Assembly: GCA_023101725.1 (NCBI GenBank)
Contig: JALJCO010007865.1
Span: 308,001-372,000 of the forward strand
Direction of reading: 5' to 3'
Origin: Atherinomorus stipes
Taxonomy: Eukaryota > Chordata > Actinopteri > Atheriniformes > Atherinidae
Length of the DNA: 64,000 nt
Positions 55,327 to 64,000 of the stretch are shown one piece after another. The notes under the pieces were generated by a model, which had not been told where the DNA came from, did not search any database, and was given only the letters and a program-made list of their open reading frames with translations. How positions within the stretch are numbered: position 1 is the stretch's first letter; each line of letters starts with the position of its first letter. The position numbers were made by a program, and so were the translations under genes.

Positions 55327-57650
55327 CTTTGCTCCTACATGTTAGTCCACTCTTACGAGTGGTCCTGGGACTAATTCTAAGAAGTTTAATGAATACGGCC
55401 CCAGGTCACTCCAAGGAGAGATTATACTCACATAAGCTGTTTACTTTATTTCAGTTAACCCACTGACAATCAAAAACGTTTTTAAAAAGAGACCATCCCT
55501 ATAACTACATGTTGTATACAGAAATAACCTCTGGCCAGAAATGCTTGGGAGAGAAAACCACATCTTAAAATGCTAAGTTTTAAACTGGTATCTTTAGGAA
55601 CACTGACATAACACCATGACATGGTGGTGTAGGAAGCATTGATAATTATATTTATATAAAACCACTGACCTGCGTTCCCCCCACAGTCCCGGTGTTATTG
55701 ATGTGTGTTTTAACTGTGTCTCCATTTTAAAAGCTGTGCCACTTTAAGAAAACTTGTTCGCCCTTAGAAATGAAGGAAATGAAACAATCTGATTACGGCT
55801 TTGTCTAATATGCATCACAATTTCCTGTTTTTAATCACTACAGCGGGACTGCGGCCTGAGGGCACCGTTTTAATTCTTTTGTGTTCCCAACAAATGCAGG
55901 AAAAAAATTATAATTGTTTTGCTAGGATCTAATAACAAGCAATAAAGAGCAGCCAACCAGAGAGCTGCCACCACATCCAACAGCACGCTTCTCTTCAAAA
56001 CCTGCTTCTTTTATTTTGCTTCCTTTTTAAAAGCTCTTTTTTGGTCCATTTTACAGCAGCACTGATGATATTCAACGGTTTTCTGCGGCTGATAAATATT
56101 TGAGTTTGCTTATAAAAGAGGCTAATGTTGTCACATGAATAGAGAATGATCCATTCTTCATGCTTCATTATGATTTCTCACTTGTGGCCAGTGACAGGCA
56201 GGCTTATGGAATATTTACAGCCTCCTGAGGAGACATTTAGCAGGAGCGCATCACCGCTGACGCGCACCTGCTCTCTAAGACCTTCTGCAGGAGTGTGTGG
56301 ACAAGTTTGCAAGTGTGGGTGTATGTGTGTGTGGAAAGGTTTGACAGGCCGGTGGTTGTGTGTGTGTGTGTGACATGACACCATATTGGAGCTGACATTT
56401 TATCAGTAACACAGTCATAAATGCTCTAAGTCTGTCTCACTCCACATTTCTCCACCACATTATACCCAAACTGTTTTTTCAAACACATCACAGTCATGTG
56501 TTAATAAAACAAAATTAAATGACATTTTCCCCCCCTTTATAAATGTTCATAATCAAATTATCATAAACAGATATATCTGTTCACCCAGTGATTGTACATT
56601 TACAACTAACTTCATCCATGGCAGGACGGGTTGCACATGATGGTTTCAAATTCAAATCAAATCAAATGGATCCTACAGGTTCTCCTCAATTTCTTCACAA
56701 TGATCCATAATTTCAGTTGGATGGAGCAGGGAAACAACTAAAACCTGCAGCGTTTCACACCCCTGAGTTTAGGTCCTGCTCTACTGTTTGGTCGAGCAAA
56801 ATTTTCAGTGCCGATGATGAATTTTACTTTTACAAACTGTGTAAATTAAAGCCAGAGTTGGTAATCCTGCTCAGAAACACTTTTTGTTCTACTGGGCGAA
56901 CTGGTCCTTCCATCCTAACAGTATCAACACATCATGGATTCATGAAAAAGGAAGAAAAAAAGTCAGACCTCTGTGAGAGCTGCTGACCAACCCCTGTCAT
57001 CGGCACCGAAAGGCAGGAATTGGTAATTCATGACTTATAGAAAAAATTAATCGATGCCTTTATGTCTCGTCTCTGTCCCTCCCCTCTCTCCGTCCCCCAT
57101 GTGACCCCCCTGTGCGCCGCTCACTGTAAGCAAATAAAGCTAACGGACTGCTAACTGCTGCTGCGCCAAAAAACAAAACAAAACAAAACAAAACAACAGA
57201 TAAGGGAGTCTTGGAGGCGTTGATGTTTGCAGTGTTTTAAACCGCAGAAGGAGCTGGAGGTGAGTAGGTTACGTGGTTTGTCAGCAGTTTACTATCAAGC
57301 TAACGAGCTATCCCACTATATCGTTAACCTGCTTGTAAGACATCTGCGGACATGTCCCTGCGTTCTGAAGGCGTGGTTACGGGTGGAGCAACTGTCGCTT
57401 GCTCAACCCGACTTTCCAGCATTGCCAACCCTAGCTGTAACCTGCCCGAGCCAACTCTGCTGAGTGGTTTGAGTATGTGATACCCAAACTAGCTGTTTAT
57501 CCCAGCGTTGCTTCAAATTTTGATCATTTCACTGTTTTTACTTTATTAACTTTCATCTCAACAATTTGCTAAGAAACATTTACTCTTTTTATTCTTGGCT
57601 GAAAGAGAAGGAAAAAGGCAAAGAGACATTTTTCTCTTGCTTTTTTCTTA
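55327..57650. other. Mixed DNA: candidate conserved noncoding and one dispersed repeat
   Basis: 55690-55980 looks single-copy ('gtctaatatgcatcacaatt', 'taacaagcaataaagagcag'). 56780-57000 ('attaaagccagagttggtaa', 'tcctgctcagaaacactttt') looks like a common fish repeat. (AAAAC)n lies at 57168-57198. No gene is recognised. Confidence 0.35.
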
Positions 57651-58005
57651 GGTCGTTTTCACACAGGACCCATTTAGGTCGACCTAACTGGGATTTGGTA
57701 CCGAACATGCCGTGACTGTCACATTGATAACATTGTTCTGCACACGCAACCATGTCTCATCTTCAACACGCTCCATCATTCATGTGTGTTTTGTTTACAA
57801 CACAGCCACGCTTTACAGCTGGGACGCGTCTACTTCCGTCTGGTTGCCATGGATACACAATGCTCTAGTCTGTAGAGTGACTGCTGGGTGCGGTGATTAA
57901 AAAGCAGATGTGAAACGGAGCCGTATTAGTTGAAAATTAAAACACTGTAACCTTTTCACTGCTGCAGCAGCGCCTGGCTCCACCCAAATATGTGTGAAAA
58001 TGACC
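57651..58005. mobile_element. Harbinger-type MITE with TTA duplication (355 bp)
   Basis: The ends are 'ggtcgttttcacacaggacc' and 'tatgtgtgaaaatgacc'. TTA lies at 57648-57650 and 58006-58008, a TWA-type TSD as expected for PIF/Harbinger. Non-coding. Confidence 0.7.
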
Positions 58006-58010
58006 TTAGT

Positions 58011-58550
58011 GTTTAAAGTGCTGATGACACGACCTTAACTTCCAGTAACTTTGCCATACAACAACACACCAAGACAAAATCAGTAGTTCTGTGAAGTTAG
58101 AAGTTAATCAGATGTGTATTTACATAAATATACAGTGTTTAAGAGGCGGCTAGGAGCTAACAGCTTTTCACTAGCAAACCTAGCCTCCGTGACGCAACGC
58201 CAGAGAGATAAGGAGTTGTGGTCGGCTCATTGATTTACATGTATAATCAAAGCCATGGAAAACATGAAAGATGCTCCAGAACAGCTGGACTGGAACTGGT
58301 TTGTGTGGTGGATCATCAGCCAGTTCAGAAGAGTGATGATGATGCTGAGGAATTTGGGGACGTCACATTTTATTGGTTAGAACTGGACTAGAACTACAGT
58401 CTGTCTCCAGCCTCAGGTCCACTCGGTTCAGTTAAAAGCTGCGACGTCGAGCGGAATCAGAACAGTTCCATGTGTTAGAAGTCTCAACAGCTCCAGTAAA
58501 CAGAAGCTGCAGACAGGAGAGATGGGCAGAGGCTCCCACTGGTACCCAGT
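58011..58550 (+). repeat. Repeat family V, copy 2 (candidate TTAA MITE)
   Basis: It begins 'tttaaagtgctgatgacacg' and is the inverted homologue of 52140-52712. 58253-58372 holds a 42-codon frame starting 'MENMKDAPEQLDWNWFVWWI', nearly unchanged in copy 1. No known domain. Confidence 0.7.
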
Positions 58551-58611
58551 AAGTCCGACCTGCTGCTTTATCCTTTCCCAAAATAAAAGTCTGGATCTGT
58601 AGGAAACTTAA

Positions 58612-59946
58612 AGGTACAGTATGTAAGAATTACTGACATCTAGTGTTAAAGGTGCCATGACATCAAATTTCACTTTTCTGGGGTTTTGGGTGTATAATAT
58701 GATCTGTTGTGCACTGATGAGGCCATGTGAATGTCCAGAGTGAGAATCAAAGTTCCTGTTTATGGTCTGTCAGCTTTGTCTCTCTGCTCAGAAACAGTTG
58801 AATCAGACAGCAGGCTATCATTCTACGTAGTTCTATCATTCTACGTAATTTAATTGCTCCAATAAGAGCACACTATCAAGTAAACAGCGCCCCCCCCCCC
58901 TCTCTCTCTCCTAACGGTTTATGCACCGTCCGCTCCCCCCCCCCCCTCCCTGTCTGATTCAGCTTCGTGTATGGAGCTAGTAGTAACTTCTGTGCAGTCA
59001 GGTCTGGATTTTCAAACAAATGGATTTAAAAGAAAACTTCTGCAGCAACACTGAGGGAGGCGACCACAACCTTGTCATAACCTGTAAGTTTATTTATTTT
59101 CTAAATGCTGTCTTGTCTGATAAACGTAGCTCACACTGTCTAAAGTGCCCATGTTGCTAGCAGTTAGCCTTTAGCAAACTCCGACCGCAGCTTGACCTAG
59201 ATTCTCCAAATAAGGTCATAGCCAAATAAGGTGTAGCCAATCAAAATGAAGTCAACGTGGTCTCTGGGTAAAGCTCCATATCATCACCGGACCCAACTGT
59301 ATTACTGAGGAAGTGAGGTCTGGCGTTTCAAAACAATACTCCGCTGTAAAAAATGACGTTTTTTTCTTTGGAGTATTTACACATGCAGTAATGCCAACAA
59401 CATAAACTAGTTTTTAACTGCTATGTCATCACTCCTTTAAAAATGGTATTTAAAAGAAAAGATGTTTTCTTTCAAATGACTTCATATTCCAGCACTGTTT
59501 TAAATGTACGGTGGCCGTTAGTGGCCAACATTCTCCCAGGCATAAAGATGTTTTTATCTGTGAGTGGATCCAGTCGTTTCAGGTGTAGCTATGACTGGAC
59601 TATGAGTAACTATTTTTTTTTTTAGGTCTTTTAAGGCATTGCTGATCCCAAACAGTCTCTAACTCCCACTAACCAAAGCTGGTACAGCAGTTTTAAAGTT
59701 CAGAGGGTTCTCACTTCACACACATTGTTTTGTCCATTCACCATAGTGAAAATGGGGGAACAAATATGGCAGCCTCCATATGTGCACCGCCCAGCAAGTG
59801 GATATAAATGACTCAATCTAAGAAAATGAACATATAACAGCTGTTCTAGTGCAGCGATTACACATTAATAGAAACACAGTTTTGAATTATATACAGTATC
59901 ACATTTTTCTGCTATTGACCTTTGACTTTTTTACATACTGTACCTT
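58612..59946. mobile_element. TTAA MITE (…ggtacagtatgtaa…), carrying a second MITE
   Basis: The ends are 'aggtacagtatgtaagaatt' and 'ttttttacatactgtacctt'. TTAA lies at 58608-58611; the right flank has decayed to TCAA. Removing 58650-59436 and one TTAA restores a short MITE. Confidence 0.8.
58650..59436 (+). mobile_element. TTAA MITE family W, copy 1 (787 bp)
   Basis: TTAA at 58646-58649 and 59437-59440. The ends are 'aggtgccatgacatcaaatt' and 'ctgctatgtcatcactcctt' (shared ATGACAT). It is almost identical to 62335-63117. Poly-C tracts lie at about 58890-58900 and 58935-58948. Non-coding. Confidence 0.9.
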
Positions 59947-59949
59947 CAA

Positions 59950-61191
59950 ATAAACTAAAGCTGTACTTACGAGCTTTTAAACATTAACTGGCAATACAAC
60001 AGAAGGCTGAGTCATTACTGTTTGTCTGTAAAACTGGAAAAGGGACTTAACAACCGCAATGAAGCCATTGACTTCAATGTTAAATGAGCTGAGAACGTTC
60101 TCTGGCAGACGTCACGTCCGGCGCCACAGTCTGGTCAGATGTGCTGAAATGCAGCAATGTTTTCTAATCACTCATCTAAGTAGCTGCACCTGTTTCTGTT
60201 CCATAGACCATCATGAAGAACGTTCTGATCTATAAAACATGGCAAAAAATGTCACAAACGTCTCATCAGCACTTTTAAGGGTAAAAAACACTCCAGAGGC
60301 TGAATTTGTGCAAATATAGAGACAAATTTCTGATCCGCGTTTGACATGTACGCATCATGAACTTGCCATAAGAAAGGGACCTGAATGCTCCTGTGATGTA
60401 CATGTAAGTGCATGAGTAGGTCTAAGTCTGCACCACAGACCAGCCTGGATGAGTTAAACTAAAAGTCAAAGTGCAACAGAAATATCTGAACGAAGTAACA
60501 GATAAGGTGTTCCCCTTTTAACCTGTTTGACTTATTTCATTTGGACTGTCAGCAACATCAAAAGACAAGTTGTTGACTCTTGTTAGAAGATCAAGTATGA
60601 AAAGCAACCGTGTATCCACCCCCCTCACCAGGGACTTTGCTGTGAATCCATCTTTGGGCCACACACCTTCAAACTGGCAGAATCTCACAGACGAGACGGG
60701 CTGTCTCACTGAAATGTTTTCCATGGAGCGAGAAACCCAAATAGCCCCCCCCCCTCTCTCTTCCACGGTGTGTGTGTTCAAAGGCTGGTGGTGAGGTCCA
60801 TCTGGAAATGCTCAAACGTCCTGTCTCGTAGTTGCTGCCATCACCTTTCACAGTATTTCACTATTTTATGGACACAACTAGCTCTGGAGCTCCGGGTCTC
60901 CCTTTGGAGCTTCTTTGGAAACATCAGGCTGGATTTTATTTACAACCTCCGAGCCAGGCCTGCTCCCCGCCGTGGGAGGTGGGTGCACGGTGAATGTGAG
61001 AGGATGCAGGCACATCAGCTCACAGATTTAAGGAGAAGCAGTAACACACGTGTGCTTGCCGTGGCAGTAGATCCACATGTATGCATGCATGTGTAAGAGA
61101 TCCTTGTATGTATAAAGCTTTAGAATTTCTAGGAAGCACTTTCTTTAACTACCAAATTAGTTTTACATCTTTCCTCTAAGGAAAATGTGGC
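59950..61191. other. Unassigned DNA
   Basis: 60518-60800 has overlapping short frames on both strands with no domain. No element ends are found. Confidence 0.4.
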
Positions 61192-61194
61192 TAA

Positions 61195-61683
61195 AGCCCC
61201 GTTTCCACCAGCGGGTCTGGGTCGGGTCGGGCTGGATCGGTCCACGTTTTTTTGCGTCTCCACAGATAAAAACTGGGACGGGTACCCTTATATCCGACCC
61301 GACCCGGACTACTTTTTTGGCACCCTTCGGTAGGGGTACTGATCTAACCGATCCGGACCAAAGAGGTGAAGCTAATACACAGCAATCAGCTGATTCATTG
61401 AAAAATCCGTCACTTCCCGCGTGACCCAGCGTAAAAACAAAGCCGGGGTGACTCCTTTCTGTTTCTGTCACGTGTGGCGCCGGTGTTTTGGTTAAACGGC
61501 GTTACACGGCGATGATGTCACACAATCACGTAGCAGCGCTGTCCAGCTAATTCTCCGCCTCCAGAATAAGGGTACAGGTTGCTGTGGGGACACAGCGTGA
61601 AATCAACACATCCGTACCCAAACCCACCCGATCCGGCCTGGCCCGGCCCGACTTGACCCAGACCCGCGGGTGGAAACGGGGCT
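61195..61683. mobile_element. Harbinger-like MITE, intact copy (489 bp)
   Basis: The TIRs are 'agccccgtttccaccagcgg' + 'gtctgggtc' and 'gacccagacccgcgggtgga' + 'aacggggct'. TAA lies at 61192-61194 and 61684-61686 (TWA type). It is the reference for the interrupted copy at 46001-48239. Non-coding. Confidence 0.85.
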
Positions 61684-61741
61684 TAATTTAATTAGTATTG
61701 GGTCCAGTTTGAACAACTGAAAGCCTCATAAGAAAGCTTAA

Positions 61742-62034
61742 CGGTATAGTCCAGAGTTACCCCCGTAAAAAATAAATGTTAGACTTGAGCAAGTGAAATC
61801 CGTCTCAAACTCCGCCTTTGGGACTCAGCTCCCGTGCCGTGGTGCGTTTGAACGCAACTCTCTCTCCCCCTGCCTGTAATTCGCTCTTTTGCATGGTTTT
61901 GGTGTGTTAGAGACGTTTCTGGGTGGAGATTTCTGTTTATATCAGCAGCCAATGACAGAGCTAAGAGCATGACGCTGTGTGGAAATAAGCTCATGATTGG
62001 AGCAGACGCCAGTCACTCGAACTCTCGAAGGAAA

Positions 62035-62106
<72 letters not shown>

Positions 62107-62330
62107 AAACACCGTATATGCACTGAAGAAAAGGTAAGAGCTTCAGATAATGCAGTTTGGAAAACCAGGGTTAATCATAGTTTGGCTTGTAGCCGCTTCT
62201 GAGCTCTGAAGGAGAAGCTTGAAGCTGAATAGGCTAGCTAGAACGAGGCGCCATTAGCCTGAGAGGGAGGAGCGCTAAGTTTGAATACTGTTTGCAAACA
62301 GAAATGCTGGAGGGACTTCAGACTCTACCT
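61742..62330. mobile_element. TTAA MITE containing (GAAA)n
   Basis: TTAA at 61738-61741 and 62331-62334. The ends are 'cggtatagtccagagttacc' and 'ttcagactctacct', roughly inverted (GGTA.AGTC). Its right TTAA is also the left TTAA of the next element. Confidence 0.65.
62036..62108. repeat. (GAAA)n microsatellite
   Basis: About 18 perfect units; gives a Lys/Glu/Arg-rich artefact frame. Confidence 0.97.
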
Positions 62331-62334
62331 TTAA

Positions 62335-63117
62335 AGGTGCCATGACATCAAATTTCACTTTTCTGGGGTTTTGGGTGTATAATATGATCTATTGTGCACT
62401 GATGAGGCCATGTGAATGTCCAGAGTGAGAATCAAAGTTCCTGTTTATGGTCTGTCAGCTTTGTCTCTCTGCTCAGAAACAGTTGAATCAGACAGCAGCT
62501 TATCATTCTACGTAGTTCTATCATTCTACGTAATTTAATTGCTCCAATAAGAGCACACTATCAAGTAAGCAGCCCCCCCCCCCCCCCCCCTCTCCTAACG
62601 GTTTATGCACCGTCCGCTCCCCCCTCCCCTCCCTGTCTGATTCAGCTGCATGTATGGAGCTAGTAGTAACTTCTGTGCAGTCAGGTCTGGGTTTTCAAAC
62701 AAATGGATTTAAAAGCAAACTTCTGCAGCAACACTGAGGGAGGGGGCCACAACCTTGTCATTACCTGTAAGTTTATTTATTTTCTAAATGCCGTCTTGTC
62801 TGATAAATGTAGCTCACTATCTGAACTGCCCATGTTGCTAGCAGTTAGCCTTTAGCAAACTCCGACCGCAGCTTGACCTAGATTCTCCAAATAAGGTCAT
62901 AGCGAAATAAGGTGTAGCCAATCAAAATGAAGTCAACATGGTCTCCGGGTAAAGCTCCATATCATCACCGGACCCAACTGCTTTACTTAGGAAGTGAGGT
63001 CTGGCGTTTCAAAACAATACTCCGCTGTAAAAAATGCTGTTTTTTTCTTTAGAGTATTTACATATGCAGTAATGCCAACAACATAAACTAGTTTTTAACT
63101 GTTATGTCATCACTCCT
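62335..63117 (+). mobile_element. TTAA MITE family W, copy 2 (783 bp)
   Basis: TTAA at 62331-62334 and 63118-63121. It is near-identical to 58650-59436 and in the same orientation. Differences are mainly single substitutions and poly-C length (62574-62590). Confidence 0.9.
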
Positions 63118-63647
63118 TTAAAGTTTAAAGCCAGAATCAGACGACACAATTTTTTTCATCATTCACGACAGTCGTTATGTCACATTAACAGACATCGTGT
63201 CATAAAATCGGACGGTGTCTTGTTACTCGCGAGTGGTCACACTGCAAGAACGGCCCCACACAGACAACCATCTGATCATCGTTTGGTGTCGCAAAAGATG
63301 ACACGAGACAGGGAGGCGGGACAAGCAGCTGTCAATCAATCACTTGGTTTGGATGCCTCTGAATTGATTGTTTGCGTCACTCATGAAATGGAAAGTGGAC
63401 GGAGGACATCAGTTCCTGTCCATTTTTAAGTTTTGAACTCATGTTTTTCCCAACATGAACTGTTTACTGGTATTGTTGTAACGCTGCCTGTTCCAGTTGC
63501 TGTGTGGAGCCTGTTTTCATTTGGAAACGATGCTCACAGAGAGACTAACATCTAAACAGATGAGTTATAAAAAAAAAAACTTCACCCCGTCACAGTTGAC
63601 ATGAAGATAAACTTGACCTATTAAACCTAATATGATGTTTTGAACCA
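63118..63647. other. Unassigned DNA
   Basis: No element end or domain recognised; the 63220-63429 frame shows nothing known. Confidence 0.4.
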
Positions 63648-63885
63648 GGCTGTAAACATGTTTATTTCTGGTGTGAACATGTTTATTTCTGCTGTAAACA
63701 TGCTTGTTTCAGCTGTAAACACGTTTATTTCAGCTGTAAACACGTTTATTTCCGCTGTAAACATGTTTATTTCTGCTGTAAAAATGTTTATTTCAGCTGT
63801 AAACACGTTTATTTCCACTGTAAACATGTTTATTTCTGCTGTAAACACGTTTATTTCTGCTGTAAACATGTTTAATTCTGCTGTA
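63648..63885. repeat. 21-bp minisatellite, about 11 copies
   Basis: The monomer is 'ctgtaaacatgtttatttct' + 'g', with c/t and g/a variants. Because 21 is divisible by 3, both strands hold an open frame made of a 7-residue repeat (AVNTFIS forward, AEINVFT reverse). No start context, splice site or known domain supports coding. Confidence 0.95.
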
Positions 63886-64000
63886 ATATGGTCAAAAATG
63901 CGGTGCACGCCACTTTTACCTGCACCGTCACTTTTTCGAGCTCTGCAATAACAGAGTGTTTCGAACCGTACAGACAAAACATGCAGGTGTTTGTTTATGA
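63886..64000. other. Unassigned DNA to window end
   Basis: Too short to classify. Confidence 0.5.

Noticed and set aside
63627..63977. ORFs of 103 and 116 codons on opposite strands
   Set aside because: Both are translations of the same 21-bp tandem repeat.

Overview
This window looks like intergenic or intronic DNA from a teleost fish. The evidence is its repeat content: Rex1-like and L2-like non-LTR retrotransposon remnants, Tc1-like, hAT, PIF/Harbinger and TTAA-inserting DNA elements, long (CA)n and (TA)n microsatellites, and the 'ggttagggttagg...ggggacataaaaac' repeat common in fish genomes. No bacterial gene organisation is present. I found no intact host protein-coding gene, rRNA or convincing tRNA. 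Every protein-like stretch I recognise belongs to a decayed transposable element. Superfamily names rest on terminal motifs, target-site duplications (TSDs) and translated motifs read by eye; no database was consulted.

Layout. 0-11 kb: hAT ends, a LINE C-terminal remnant, a Rex1-like reverse transcriptase fragment (7.3-7.9 kb), and a Tc1-like element (9.5-10.5 kb) inserted into an older hAT-like repeat. 11-21 kb: hAT and TTAA MITEs, then a nest in which an L2 3' end, a poly-A LINE fragment and a TA-flanked MITE all lie between the two halves of one older repeat (16.5 and 19.6 kb). 24-27.3 kb: a 3.4-kb inverted-repeat element carrying a 44-bp tandem array, split by a 1.5-kb PIF/Harbinger element with 3-bp CAG duplications. 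28-33.4 kb: a Tc1-like MITE and two hAT elements with perfect 8-bp TSDs; the second keeps a transposase first exon on the minus strand. 34.7-35.6 kb: an element with CAGGG/CCCTG ends whose pyrimidine-rich minisatellite leaves all three forward frames open. 37-41 kb: a hAT MITE and a broken THAP-domain element. 41.25-42.71 kb: a 7-bp satellite of about 208 units. 44-50 kb: (TA)n blocks, a fold-back, and a three-level nest (hAT inside TTAA element inside Harbinger-like element). 52-58.5 kb: an inverted pair of one repeat family and a 1.5-kb Tc1/mariner element with TIRs of about 200 bp. 57.6-63.1 kb: a dense run of Harbinger-like and TTAA MITEs, two of them sharing one TTAA. 63.65-63.89 kb: a 21-bp minisatellite open on both strands.

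The sequence therefore records successive insertions rather than a working gene set. The most informative parts are the nests, which give relative insertion order; the tandem arrays that seem to have grown inside transposons; and the transposase relics (Tc1/mariner, Harbinger, hAT, THAP). Several single-copy stretches between repeats could be conserved regulatory DNA, but only a cross-species alignment could show that.
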